Source: Arion vulgaris
Lineage: Eukaryota > Mollusca > Gastropoda > Stylommatophora > Arionidae
Length of the DNA: 64,000 bases
Direction: 5' to 3'
Assembly: GCA_020796225.1 (NCBI GenBank)
Contig: CM036753.1
Coordinates: 1,922,001-1,986,000, forward strand
Shown here: positions 33,288 to 45,977 of the stretch, one piece after another
Position numbering within the stretch: position 1 is the first letter of the stretch
Layout of the letters: each line of letters opens with the position of its first letter
Position numbers and translations under genes: made by a program
Notes under the pieces: generated by a model
What the model saw: the letters and a program-made list of their open reading frames with translations, nothing else
The model's database searches: none
What the model was told of the DNA's origin: nothing

Positions 33288-35284
33288 AATGACTCAAGAC
33301 TACAATGACTGGGATTGCTTAAAACAGAGTATACAAACTGCAAACAAAAACCTGCCTGTAAAAGAATCCATGAAAAATCAAATGTGGATGACTGATGAAA
33401 TCTTAGAAAAAATGACAGAACGAAAGAAAGCCAAGAACACCCCAAAGTATACAATTTTAGACAACGAAATACGCAACATGTGCAGAACCACAAAAGTAAA
33501 CTGGTTAGAAACAAAATGCAAGGAAATAGAAGATATGGCAGAAAAACACAGGACTAGAGATATGCACAGAGAAATAAGACAAATGACAAGTAAGAAAAAT
33601 ACTGTAAAAGTGGAGGATGTATCAAAAACAACAACAACCAACTTTTGTTTGATAAAACAGAAATATTGACAAGATGGACAGAATATGTAACGGCTCTATT
33701 TGATGATCAAAGAAGCAGTAAACACAGTATAAAGTGCAATGACAGCCCAAGAATATTAAAATCTGAAGTTGTAAGAGCAATCGAAACAATGAAGCGAGGA
33801 AAGGCTGCAGGATTGGACAATATTACTGTGGAAATGTTAACCTCATTAGAGGATTTTGGTATTTCAACCATTACAGATTTGTGCAATGATATATATAACA
33901 CAGGATATATACCAAGAGACTTGAAGACATCAGTATTCATACCACTACCCAAAAGCCCAAAGCACAGGAGTGCACAGACTATAGGACAATTAGCCTGATG
34001 AGCCACATAACAAAAATACTACTCAAGATCATACATGAAAGAATTAAAAACAAGATAGACATAGAAGTAGGAGAAGAACAGTTTGGCTTTAGAAAGAACA
34101 GAGGAACAAGAGAGGCAATACTTTGTATAAGACTACTCGCTGACAAGTATATAGAAGTGCAAAAAGTATCTACTTGTGTTTCATCGATTATAGCAAAGCT
34201 TTTGACAACATGAAAACATGAAAAGTCCAACATGAAAAGCTAATCATATGTCTACAAGAAATAGGCCTAGATGGGGATGATATCAGACTAATAAGTAACA
34301 TATACTGGGAACAGACAGCAATAATAAAATATGAAAATAGCTACTCTCCATACATAGACATAAAGAGAGGAGTGAGACAAGGATGCATACTGTCACCAAG
34401 CCTATTTAACATCTACACAGAGAAAATCTTCAAACAACTAGAGGAATGCCAGGACTCAAGATCAATGGAAAAATAATAAATAACTTAAGATATGCAGATG
34501 ACACAGTATTGGTAGCAGAAAATGAACAAGATATACAAGAATTAGTGGACCAATTGGACAGAACTAGCAAGGTATATGGATTAGACATTAACATACAGAA
34601 AACAAAAACTATGGTAATCAACAAGGAAATGGAAAAACCTAAAATGAATATAAAAATACATGGAGAATTACTACATCAAGTAAAAGCTACTCCTATCTCG
34701 GTCAGATGATAACAGATGATGGCAGATGTATAACTGAAATTAAAAGAGAATAGGAATGGCCAAGGATAATTTCAATAGTATGAGAAAGTTACTGACATCC
34801 AAACAAATTACAAACAGGCTAAAAATGAGAATGATCAAATGCTATATATATCCTATATTAATGTATGGCTCGGAAACATGGACAATGAACAAGCAGTTAG
34901 AAGACAGAATTAATGCATTTGAGATGTGGATATATAGAAGAATAAGCAGAGTTTCATGGACAGAAAAACAGACAAATAAACAAGTTTTAGGAAAACTAGG
35001 CATGAAGAAACAATTATTAAGAGAAATAAAATTCAGACAAGTAAAGTAGTTTGGGCACATAAAAAGGCATGACACCATGATAAAACATTTACTAGAGGAA
35101 AGTTGAGGAGAAGATCAAGAGGAAGACCGAGAGATAAGTGGGAGGAAACTTTAAGAAATGGACAGGTTACAGTCTGGCAGTGTGCAACACAAGGGCGAAA
35201 GACAGAGGATGCTGGAGATTCATTGCAGCCAACCTTCGATGTGGAGACGGCACCTGATGATGATGATGATGAATGACTCAAGAC
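33288..35284 (+). pseudogene. LINE H, 5'-truncated copy with 13 bp TSD
   Basis: Insertion 33301-35271 bounded by AATGACTCAAGAC at 33288-33300 and 35272-35284, with a (GAT)n 3' tail. It encodes, with four or more frameshifts, the endonuclease-RT linker (33289-33669), RT motifs KRGKAAGLDNITVEML, EEQFGFRKNRGTREAI, GVRQGCILSPSLF (near 34380) and RYADDTVLVAE (near 34490), then MYGSETWTMNKQLE and the C-terminal region. The endonuclease is absent. RTE-like by motif style. Confidence 0.92.
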
Positions 35285-35332
35285 GACGGATATGGCTAGA
35301 GGGCGTAGAGCCGAGACCAGGGTAACCACCCT

Positions 35333-35990
35333 TTGTATCCCATTTCAATGCCTGCTTTGATCATCATCATCATTAGATACCGTCTCCACATCGAAGGTTG
35401 GCTGCAATGAATCTCCAGCATCCTCTGTCTTTCGCCTTGGTGTTGCACTCTACTAGACTGTAACCTGTCCATTTCTTAAAGTTTCCTCCCACTTATCTCT
35501 CGGTCTTCCTCTTGCTCTTCCCCTCAACTTTCCCCTCTAGTAAATGTTTTATCATGGTGTCATGTCTTTTATGTGCCCAAAATACTTTACTTGTCTGAAT
35601 TTTATTTATCTTAATAATTGTTTCTTCATGCCTATTTTCCTAAAACTTGTTTATTTGTCTGTTTTCTGTCCATGAAACTCTGCCTATTCTTCTATATATC
35701 CACATCTAAAATGCATCAGTTCTGTCTTCTAACTGCTTGCTTTGATATTCTTTGATAATTTCTTCTCATGGTATGTCCAACATATCTCCATCTCCTTCTT
35801 ATAACAGTTGTCACTAGTGGCTGACAAGACATTTCTCTGATTTCATCACTTCTGAATTCGTCCATTTTATATTCATTATTTTTCGCAGACATCTATTTAT
35901 GCATTCAACTTGCTTTCTATATCTTTAGTCATTTTCCAACTCTCGCTGGCATATGTTAGGATTGATACATTTGAATTGAAAAGTCGTAAT
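35333..35990 (-). pseudogene. LINE G C-terminal fragment split by LINE H
   Basis: LINE G sequence at 35333-35361 and 35738-35990 (compare 12850-13120) is interrupted by the short LINE H insertion. Together the pieces cover LINE G C-terminal codons only. Confidence 0.82.
35353..35746 (-). pseudogene. LINE H, short 3' copy, inverted, with TSD
   Basis: Insertion 35362-35737 on the minus strand matches 34893-35271 of LINE H and ends in the same (ATG)n tail. It is flanked by TGCTTTGAT at 35353-35361 and 35738-35746 (12 bp with one mismatch). The target is LINE G: its coding sequence runs CATTTCAATGCC before and ATTCTTTGATAATTTC after the insertion. Confidence 0.9.
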
Positions 35991-36024
35991 TAGATGTGGA
36001 ATAACAGATCATATTTCATTGGGC

Positions 36025-36500
36025 TGAGGAGGGAGAGAGGATGCAGACGAATAAAAAGTTATAGAAAAGATAGTAATTAAGAAACAATTATTATGAAAAC
36101 AAATTTCAAACGAATAAAATATTTCGGATACATAGTGACATGACACATTGATCAAAATCTCGCTGGCTGAAACCGGACACATCACCGAAGGATAAGCACC
36201 AGAACTCCAAATGGCGCTGAATGATGTGACGTAAAATACCGTTCTTGGCAAAGGCTGTTTATATATCAAAACAAGAATGATCAAAATGGCCGAAAAGATC
36301 GATCGAAGAAGATCAAAACATTATTAGAGGGGAGGTTGAAGGACAGCGAGCAAGAGGAAGACCAAGACTAAAGTAGAAGGGAAACATTTAAAAAAAATTG
36401 ACAAATTACAACCTGGCAGAGTACACCATAAAGGAGAGACAGGGAATGTTAGAAATCCATTACAACCAAAATTCAGGGTAGAGACAGAACTACTGATGAT
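36025..36500 (+). pseudogene. LINE H, diverged 3' copy interrupted by a SINE
   Basis: Matches the LINE H 3' end in two pieces, 36070-36155 (AAGAAACAATTATTATGAAA) and 36314-36500 (GAGAGACAGGGAATGTTAGA). They are separated by a SINE S1 fragment. It ends CTGATGATCC. Confidence 0.75.
36148..36321 (+). mobile_element. SINE S1 fragment
   Basis: Insertion about 36156-36313 with possible 8 bp TSD GATCAAAA on both sides. It retains GGCTGAAACCGGACAC and CCGTTCTTGGCAAAGGC of S1 but lacks the 5' head. Confidence 0.55.
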
Positions 36501-36559
36501 CCCTCAGTAACTGTCTACCGGGGACTATGCGTGGCTTCTGATAAATATATTCATCATCA

Positions 36560-37110
36560 TCATTAGCCTCTTTGTCTCAAGAGACATTAGGTTTTGCGCC
36601 ACGTAGTACGTTCTGCGCTGAATCACAACGATTATTGTGGCTGTAATAGCATATTCTGGATTGGCAGTCCTTGCCACAGTTGCTGCAGGTAAAACTGGAG
36701 ACTAGAGCTGATACATAGGATGTTCTATATGATCTCTGCGCTCTCTTTTGCCTCCATATGCAATGGTGTTTTTCTGTTTTCTTTTGAGCCGCCCCACACT
36801 GCCGCTCGCCATGCTTGCCTGTCTTTGGCCAGCCGCTCTCAATGTTCTTTGTCTATGCCGCATGAAGTTAGATCACGCTTGCCGCCCGAGTGGTTACCGG
36901 GGCCCAAATTTGGGGTGTAAAGAATAGAGCCACTGTTACCTGCCACGCATGTCGTAAAAGGCGACTAAAGAGGTTTGGCTGAAACGTATACATGTTCTTG
37001 GCAAAGATCAAACATATCACAAAGACTGATTTAAATTGGTCGTAAAGAACGAACGCGAAGAAGAAGATCACGCTTGCAGGTGTCAATGAAGCGTTAATAA
37101 TGGAGCGTCA
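36560..37110 (-). pseudogene. LINE C-terminal fragment (zinc-finger-like tail) interrupted by SINE
   Basis: Minus-strand codons RLAKDRQAWRAAVWGGS and HMEAKE and a degraded Cys/His tail; related to 2241-2540. It is interrupted by the SINE S1 copy 36882-37064. Confidence 0.7.
36870..37076 (+). mobile_element. SINE S1, internally deleted, 12 bp TSD
   Basis: Insertion 36882-37064 (183 bp) bounded by perfect AGATCACGCTTG repeats at 36870-36881 and 37065-37076. It is the S1 family with about 75 bp missing between GGCTGAAA and CGTATACA compared with 25554-25811; both ends are intact. Confidence 0.92.
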
Positions 37111-37139
37111 GTTGCTGTCTAGGGTTGTTCAAGATAAAA

Positions 37140-37640
37140 GTAGCCATATTTAAAAATCAAAAGTTGCCAGTTACACATTACGTTTTGCATATTTACTATT
37201 TAAACCGGTTCTAACTAGCTCGTCAAGCACATTGGTTCATCACCTTCCGCCCATTATAGCATCTAAAAATACTCTGCGTATCTGGTTTTCCATAATTGAA
37301 CCTTGCCATTTTATAAATCAAAAGTTGCCAGATTCATTACTTCTTGCAAGTACTTTATCTTAAACTGAGAATTTCTTAGATGTCTAGTCAATGCTCATCA
37401 GCCTTCCAGCCATTGATGACGTCCTACAAAATAGGCGTAGCCTATGTTTAATCCAAATGCCTTCTAAATTTATAAATATTGCCAGATTTGCTTCTTGGAA
37501 ATTTCATTTGACACCATGGAAATTTAGCGAGTTCTGTCTGTCATATGTGGTCCATGTCCATTACCATCATAGACGTGCTGACAACAAATCTGTACTACTT
37601 GTCTTGGTATTGCGCTGTTGATCTATATATCCGATAGCTT
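37140..37640. repeat. Possible ancient ~165 bp repeat x 3
   Basis: Three spaced blocks share AAATCAAAAGTTGCCAG or TATAAATATTGCCAGATT and similar downstream order. Diverged, so only weakly supported. Confidence 0.4.
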
Positions 37641-37945
37641 TGCTAATTTAGAACAGCAGTGAAGATGTTAGACATGTTTGACTGTCTATCTGAGTCTAGC
37701 ATAATAATGGAGGTGCGACGAACACAACCCCTTATATTGTGACTTGGTGTCCTGCAGTGTTGCTATTTAACACGCTTGTTTTGAACATAGCATGTTCAGT
37801 TGTCTGTTACCAGTAGTTTACAAAATCACCTGGATTGGTTTGTATCCATTGAGTTGTATTAGAACTCCTTAATTCAAATCTAGTAGACCAGGTAAACAGA
37901 GGATTTGGTTGGATATCAGTTGAGATCATAGATTTAAGACTAATT

Positions 37946-40900
37946 CAGAAACCACTAGAGAAGAGTTGCAGAAATCACTGAAGAAAGAGTAGCCAGAAAC
38001 CACTGAAGAGAGAGAACGTCAGAAACCACTGAAGAGAGAGTACGCCAGAAACCACTGAAGAGAAGTACGAACCAGAAATCAGAAACCACTGAAGAGAAGA
38101 GTACGCCAGAAACCACTGAAGAGAAGAGTACGCCAGAAACCACTGAAGAGAAGAGTACGCCAGAAACCACTGAAGAGAAGAGTACGCCAGAAACCACTGA
38201 AGAGAAGACGCCAGAAACCACTGAAGAGAAGAGTACGCCAGAAACCACTGAAGAGAAGAGTACGCCAGAAACCACTGAAGAGAAGAGTACGCCAGAAACC
38301 ACTGAAGAGAAGAGTACCCAGAAACCACTGAAGAAAGAGTACGCCAGAAACCACTGAAGAGAGAGAACGCCAGAAACCACTGAAGAGAGAACGTCAGAAA
38401 CCACTGAAGAGAAGAGTACGCAGAAACCACTGAAGAGAAGAGACGCCAGAAACCACTGAAGAGAGAGACGCCAGAAACCACTGAAGAGAAGTAGCCAGAA
38501 ACCACTGAAGAGAAGAGTACGCCAGAAACCACTGAGAGAAGAGAACGCCAGAAACCACTGAAGAGAAGAGTACGCCAGAAACCACTGAAGAGAAGATTAC
38601 GCCAGAAACCACTGAAGAGAAGAGTACGCCAGAAACCACTGAAGAGAAGAGTACGCCAGAAACCACTGAAGAGAAGAACGTCAGAAACCACTGAAGAGAG
38701 ATAGCAGAAACCACTGAAGAGAAGAGTACGCAGAAACCACTGAAGAGAAGAGACAGAAACCACTGAAGAGAAGAGTACGCCAGAAACCACTGAAGAGAAG
38801 AGTACGCCAGAAACCACTGAAGGAAGAAGTACGCCAGAAACCACTGAAGAGAAAGTACGCCAGAAACCACTGAAGAGAAGAGTACGCCAGAAACCACTGA
38901 AGAGAAGAGTACGCCAGAAACCACTGAAGAGAAGAGTACGCAAGAAACCACTGAAGAGAAGAGTACGCCAGAAACCACTGAAGAGAAGAGTACGCCAGAA
39001 ACCACTGAAGAGAAGAGTACGCCAGAAACCACTGAAGAGAAGAGAACGTCAAAACCACTGAAAGAGAACGTCAGAAACCACTGAAGAGCTAAGTCAGAAA
39101 CCACTGAAGAGAAGAGTACGTCAGAAACCACTGAAGAGAAGAGAACGTCAGAAACCACTGAAGAGCTAAGTCAGAAACCACTGAAGAGAAGAGTACGCCA
39201 GAAACCACTGAAGAGAAGAGTACGCCAGAAACCACTGAAGATAAGAGTACGCCAGAAACCACTGAAGAGAAGAGTACGCCAGAAACCACTGAAGATAAGA
39301 GTACGCCAGAAACCACTGAAGAGAAGAGAACGCCAGAAACCACTGAAGAGAAGAGTACGCCAGAAACCACTGAAGAGAAGAGTACGCCAGAAACCACTGA
39401 AGAGAAAGTACGCTAGAAACCACTGAAGAGAAGAGTACGCCAGAAACCACTGAAGAGAAGAGTACGCCAGAAACCACTGAAGAGAAGAGAACGTCAGAAA
39501 CCACTGAAGAGCTAAGTCAGAAACCACTGAAGAGAAGAGTACGCCAGAAACCACTGAAGAGAGAGAACGCCAGAAACCACTGAAGAGAAGAGTACGCCAG
39601 AAACCACTGAAGAGCTAAGTCAGAAACCACTGAAGAGAAGAGAACGTCAGAAACCACTGAAGAGAAGAGAACGCCAGAAACCACTGAAGCGAAGAATACG
39701 CCAGAAACCACTGAAGAGAAGAGTACGCCAGAAACCACTGAAGAGAAGAGAACGTCAGAAACCACTGAAGAGCTAAGTCAGAAACCACTGAAGAGAAGAG
39801 TACGCCAGAAACCACTGAAGAGAACGTCAGAAACCACTGAAGAGCTAAGTCAGAAACCACTGAAGAGAAGAGTACGCCAGAAACCACTGAAGAGAAGAGT
39901 ACGCCAGAAACCACTGAAGAGCTAAGTCAGAAACCACTGAAGAGAAGAGTACGCCAGAAACCACTGAAGAGAAGAGTACGCCAGAAACCACTGAAGAGCT
40001 AAGTCAGAAACCACTGAAGAGAAGAGTACGCCAGAAACCACTGAAGAGAAGAGAACGTCAGAAACCACTGAAGAGAACGTCAGAAACCACTGAAGAGAAG
40101 AGTACGCCAGAAACCACTGAAGAGAAGAGAACGTCAGAAACCACTGAAGAGCTAAGTCAGAAACCACTGAAGAGAAGAGTACGCCAGAAACCACTGAAGA
40201 GAAGGAACGCAGAAACCACTGAAGAAAAGTACGCCAGAAACCACTGAAGAGCTAAGTCAGAAACCACTGAAGAGAAGAGAACGTCAGAAACCACTGAAGA
40301 GAAGAGAACGCCAGAAACCACTGAAGAGAAGAGTACGCCAGAAACCACTGAAGAGAAGAGTACACCAGAAACCACTGAAGAGAAGAGAACGTCAGAAACC
40401 ACTGAAGAGCTAAGTCAGAAACCACTGAAGAGAAGAGTACGCCAGAAACCACTGAAGAGAAGAGAACGTCAGAAACCACTGAAGAGCTAAGTCAGAAACC
40501 ACTGAAGAGAAGAGTACGCCAGAAACCACTGAAGAGAAGAGTACGCCAGAAACCACTGAAGAGCTAAGTCAGAAACCACTGAAGAGAAGAGTACGCCAGA
40601 AACCACTGAAGAGAGTACGCCAGAAACCACTGAAGAGCTAAGTCAGAAACCACTGAAGATAAGAGTACGCCAGAAACCACTGAAGAGAAGAGAACGTCAG
40701 AAACCACTGAAGAGAAGAGTACGCCAGAAACCACTGAAGAGCTAAGTCAGAAACCACTGAAGATAAGAGTACGCCAGAAACCACTGAAGAGAAGAGAACG
40801 CCAGAAACCACTGAAGAGAAGAGTACGCCAGAAACCACTGAAGAGAAGACGACAGAAACCACTGAAGAAAGAGTACGCCAGAAACCACTGAAGAGAGAGA

Positions 40901-42000
40901 ACGCCAGAAACCACTGAAGAGAAGAGTACGTCAGAAACCACTGAAGAGAAGAGAACGCCAGAAACCACTGAAGAGAAGAGTACGCCAGAAACCACTGAAG
41001 AGCTAAGTCAGAAACCACTGAAGAGAAGAGTACGCCAGAAACCACTGAAGATAAGAGTACGCCAGAAACCACTGAAGAGAAGAGTACGCCAGAAACCACT
41101 GAAGAGAAGAGAACGCCAGAAACCACTGAAGAGCTAAGTCAGAAACCACTGAAGAGAAGAGTACGCCAGAAACCACTGAAGAGCTAAGTCAGAAACCACT
41201 GAAGAGAAGAGTACGCCAGAAACCACTGAAGAGAAGAGAACGCCAGAAACCACTGAAGAGAAGAGAACGCCAGAAACCACTGAAGAGAAGAGTACGCCAG
41301 AAACCACTGAGAGAAGAGTACGCCAGAAACCACTGAAGAGAAGAGAACGCCAGAAACCACTGAAGAGAAGAGTACGCCAGAAACCACTGAAGAGCTAAGT
41401 CAGAAACCACTGAAGAGAAGAGTACGCCAGAAACCACTGAAGAGAAGAGTACGCAAGAAACCACTGAAGAGAAGAGTACGCCAGAAACCACTGAAGAGAA
41501 GAGAACGCCAGAAACCACTGAAGAGCTAAGTCAGAAACCACTGAAGAGAACGCCAGAAACCACTGAAGAGCTAAGTCAGAAACCACTGAAGAGAAGAGTA
41601 CGCCAGAAACCACTGAAGAGAAGAGAACGCCAGAAACCACTGAAGAGAGAGAACGCCAGAAACCACTGAAGAGAAGAGTACGCAGAAACCACTGAAGAGA
41701 AGAGTACGCCAGAAACCACTGAAGAGAAGAGAACGCCAGAAACCACTGAAGAGAAGAGTACGTCAGAAACCACTGAAGAGAAGAGAACGCCAGAAACCAC
41801 TGAAGAGAAGAGTACGCCAGAAACCACTGAAGAGCTAAGTCAGAAACCACTGAAGAGAAGAGTACGCCAGAAACCACTGAAGAGAAGAGTACGCCAGAAA
41901 CCACTGAAGAGAAGAGTACGCCAGAAACCACCGAAGAGAAGAGAACGCCAGAAACCACTGAAGAGAAGAGAACGTCAGAAACCACTGAAGAGAGCAGAAG
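37946..42000. repeat. Mega-minisatellite, 27/23 bp units, ~150 copies
   Basis: Roughly 150 tandem units sharing AGAAACCACTGAAGAG with three endings: AAGAGTACGCC (27 bp), AAGAGAACGTC (27 bp) and CTAAGTC (23 bp). The 23 bp type recurs at intervals from about 39090 onward, giving higher-order blocks. Minus-strand reading frames (VVSGVLFSS, WFLAYSSLQ, GFWRTLLFS) are artefacts. Plus-strand codons of the 27 bp unit would read ETTEEKSTP but the 23 bp units shift frame and there is no start. Confidence 0.97.
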
Positions 42001-42185
42001 CCAGAACGCAACAGTAGAGATAAACACAGATAGAAAAGAGAAGTGGCAGTGATCGCATTTTTAAATGACTGACCAAGGATTTGAAGTGAAAGAGATCACC
42101 AGTGACTGACGAGCGAGGTCAGGATGTGTCCTGAGAAGACAGGAAGGAAATTGTATAGGTAAATTTTATATATTGTTCTCCGATA

Positions 42186-42590
42186 TGAATCGAGAGGAAC
42201 ATTTTTCCTATATTTAGAGTGATTCGAGAGGAACATTTTCACTATATATTTAGAGTGATCGAGAGGAACATTTTCCTACATTTAGAGTGATTCGAGAGGA
42301 ACATTTTCACTATATTTAGAGTGATCGAGAGGAACATTTTCACTATATTTAGAGTGATCGAGAGGAACATTTTAACTATATATTTAGAGTGATCGAGAGG
42401 AACATTTTCTCTAAATTTAGAGTGATCGAGAGGAACATTTTCACTACATTCCAGAGTGATCGAGAGGAACATTTTCCCTATATTTTAGAGTGATCGAGAG
42501 GAACATTTTCACTATATATTTAGAGTGATCGAGAGGAATATTTTCCCTATATTTTAGAGTGATCGAGAGGAACATTTTCCCTATATTTAG
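42186..42590. repeat. Minisatellite, ~36 bp unit x ~11
   Basis: About eleven units containing GATCGAGAGGAACATTTTC with length variation in the TATATTTAGAGT part. Confidence 0.92.
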
Positions 42591-43049
42591 AACTTTTATA
42601 GAAATTGCCAGCCAGTAACTTTCCAAATTACAGTGGAAGAATCGAGCCAGTATGAAGACAAATTCTAGGACAAGCTTAAAATTACGGGTTAATGAACTAG
42701 AGTGTTAAATTAGGTCAATTGTGTTAGGGTAGCGTGTTAATGTGTAATTAAAACCTTTCTTGTGTATATTTAGGTGTAATAATTTACCAGTCGTGCATAT
42801 ATTGTATTATGACGATAAATTGTCTTGTTATAATGCGAGTCCCTGAGGACTCCTGAGGGTTGACTTAATACATTGCTAATTTAGCAGAAACTTTTGTTAT
42901 CTAGTTAGTGTTATTTTCTATAGTCATTTATGTTTTGTGTAAAGAGAGTGTCTGTGGTTCGGGTGACCTTTCTGTAGCCATTTCACGGGCTGTATTTTTT
43001 CTATTCTATTTCTTTTCTCTTTGTCTTATTGTTTTCTTTACCCTGGGAC
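42591..43049. other. No recognisable feature
   Basis: AT-rich sequence between the array and the LINE remnant; nothing supported. Confidence 0.4.
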
Positions 43050-43844
43050 CTTGTACCAGGAACTGCTATGGAGGCCTTCCCAATGCGACTACTAATTTCA
43101 TCATCGAGGAGAGGTTGCTGCTGATGACAGAGCCAAGGTATGCAAATGTGTTGACTACTTTAAGCGTATGACTACCAATGTTAATAGATGAAACTCTGCT
43201 AATATCCTGGAACATGATATTTGTTTTCTTCAGGCTGATGGTCAGGCAAAATTCATTTGATTCTGCAGCTAATCTGTCAATGAGGTGTTGTAGCCCTTTC
43301 TCTGTGTGTGATGTTAATGCTGAATCATCGGAATAGAAGTTCCCTGATGGTGACTCTTTGGACTTTGCTTCAAGTCACGATATGTTGAATAATTTTCCAT
43401 CTGATCTTGTGTGGAGAAATATACCTTCGGCTGATTCGAAAGCATGGGAGAGAAGCAGGGAAAAAAAAATTTCTTAAGAGTGTGGGTGCAAGTACACACC
43501 CCTGCTGATAGAAACAACGCTGGAGGAGGCCCCATCAAACATCACTGCACCCTTTCTGTTTTTATGGAATGATGTTATGATTTTAAGCAGTGTAAGAGGC
43601 AGCCGATTTTTTCCAAGAGCTTGAAAAGGCCAACTCTACTCACTAGGTAAACGCTTTTAGATAATCTAGGAAGGCAATAGTGACATTCTTTGTTCCCGAC
43701 ATTTCTCCTGCAGTTCAGTTATCTCAATGAGAATAACATGTCGATGGTGATCTGTTAGATCTAAATCCACATTGTGACTCAGGGTATACTCGGTTTGCTA
43801 GCTTTTGATAAACATATTACTTACAATGTTACAGGAGCCTGCTG
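43050..43844 (-). pseudogene. LINE K RT fragment, split by hAT (continues at 55797-55860)
   Basis: Minus-strand pieces read YPESQCGFRSNRS, NVTIAFLDYLKAF, QQGCVLAPTL (near 43495), FYSDDSALTSH (near 43325) and VVNTFAYLGSVISSNLS. These are RT motifs with YSDD in place of the commoner Y/FADD. The preceding residues lie across the hAT at 55797-55860 (CQTLSEILVEVL). Same family as 58485-59640. Broken by many frameshifts. Confidence 0.82.
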
Positions 43845-44372
43845 ATCATAGTCAGTGTTGCCAAATGTAAATCGGCTTTTAGTGCTAGATTTTAGTTTAA
43901 AAGTGCTAGAAAGTGCTAGAAATATTTTTTTAATGCTAGAAAAAATGTCAAAAAACAGTTTACTTACCAATTGTGTTGTATTAATTACAGCTCGAATAGT
44001 ATTTCATCGTAATTTAAGAAGTCAGACTGCACATCTTCTGAAGTTTTTGTTGGGTCATATGTGTCCATTGTTCCAATTTTGGCGGTGACATCTTTAGGTA
44101 GGTAATTTAAAGTTTTTGCAGCATTTATTATGCCTCTTTAATCCATATTTTACTGCAAGAATTGCTGAAAGCATGGGCAGCTGCATTTTGTTTTTCATTT
44201 TTTTTTTTTTTCCACGACATTCATGCTACTGAATAGCCGTTCCACTTCAGCATTAGAATTTGGTAAAATTAATAAATTTAGGGCAAAAGTTGCAACGTCT
44301 TTGAAGGGGTTACCTCCCGAAGAATCTGTATAATTGAAAACTTCAGACCAAAATGTCTCAGTTTGGTTGCAA

Positions 44373-44671
44373 TATCAGTCCATGTGAGCCGCTGTAGCGT
44401 AGTTGTTAGTGAACTCGCTTCGCAAGGCTGGTGGTCTGGGTTCAGCTCCCGCAATGTGCGTGGAATTTTTCCCGACCGCGACGGCTCTCAGGTCGACCCA
44501 GCCTCAACTGGGTACCAGACATGCTCTGGGAAAGTAAAGGCGGCCGGCGTGGTGCTGACCACATCACCCATCGTGTGCCGACGGTCAATGAAAATACAGG
44601 CCTAACACTGTATTGACCTATATACCACGAGGTATGAAAGGGTTCCTTTACTTTTTACTATCAGTCCATGT
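44373..44671 (+). mobile_element. tRNA-derived SINE (family S3) with 13 bp TSD
   Basis: Insertion 44386-44658 bounded by TATCAGTCCATGT (44373-44385, 44659-44671). Box A GTAGCGTAGTTGTTAG and box B GGTTCAGCTCCC are visible, followed by a GC-richer body (GAATTTTTCCCGACCG). It interrupts the hAT transposase C-terminal region. Confidence 0.9.
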
Positions 44672-45977
44672 AACTAAATGTATGATGTTGTACTGAATCT
44701 CAATTGATGATTTCATTTCTTCATTTAAGTGAAATAATTCCAGAAGGGAAATAATATTTTTCTTAAAATGTGTCAATGTATTTTGCACTAAGAATAAGCT
44801 TATATTCTTCAAAATATCAATGTTTTCTGGCAGACGATTATGCAGCTCTTTGTACAGACTAATCAAAAAATTTTATGCCCTTTTGCGGATGTGAGTTACT
44901 TGAGAAGATTGAATTTGTTGGCTAATTATCAATTCCCCAAGTCTTTTCTCAAATCTAGAACCCAGCTGTGGATTTGGATCCAGAAATTCTTCAATGTTAG
45001 TGTTAGGATCAAGAGGATCAATGTTGGCAGTACTTGTTGGCAGTACTAACATGTTAGCAATAGATGTAATAAGAAGAGATCGATCAGAAAACAATTTTGT
45101 ATTATCAGCAGTATTTGATTCAAAAAGTTTATTCACTTCTTGAACATGTTTTAGAATTGGATGCAAAAATAATATAAATAACTCATTCTGAGAGTCACAA
45201 TACATTTCATACAGTAAAGTGGTGATGTAACATTTTTCATTAGAACTTGCTAATTGAAAATGAGTCTGCAACTCATTCCATTGGCTTAAAATTCTGCTGA
45301 TTGCTGGTTCAATTGCTAACCACCTGGTTGCACAAGAATTTAAGATCTTCAGTGGTTCCTTATCATTAATGCTCTGGTAAAGTTGACTGTAAGAAATTTG
45401 TCTCAGTGAACTCTTAGAAAACCATTTATAAGTCTCACTTACTAAAAACTCTAAGTTTATTGGCAATGATGCAGCACAAGCATGGGACACTGATAATTGT
45501 ATGGAATGGCATACACATTTAAATAAGATTAATCCAGGAATTCCTTCCTTCAACTTCTTGAAAACACCGTTATTTGTCCCTACCATGACACTGGCGTTGT
45601 CAGTGCCAATAGCCAGAAGATTTTCATGTTTAATTTCTTTTCATCTAATTCATTCTTGACTGCATTTACAATGGCATCTGCATTACATTTGTCTAGTAAC
45701 ACCATATTAAGATATGTATGAATAACTTTCTTGTGAGTTTCACTGTAATAAATTACAACAATACCCAATAACTTGTTTACAGTGATGTCAGTTGATTCAT
45801 CCAGTAATAAACATAATTTTCCTTGCCCAAGACCAGTAGTCAAATCTTTCTTGAAGTAAGGAGCAATGATATTCTTTACAATATTTGCACACTTTGTACG
45901 ATGCATCATAACTTTATTTACCATTTCACTGTCCGATATGGTATTTTTGCACAAGTCTACAAGTGATCACAAGAATT

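Noticed and set aside
37955..42027. Many minus-strand frames of 70-320 codons rich in Phe, Ser and Trp
   Set aside because: They are shadows of the 27/23 bp array and change frame at each 23 bp unit.
6048..44658. tRNA genes suggested by box A and box B motifs
   Set aside because: No cloverleaf with an anticodon stem could be drawn for any of them; all are heads of SINEs, several with TSDs and repeat-family bodies.
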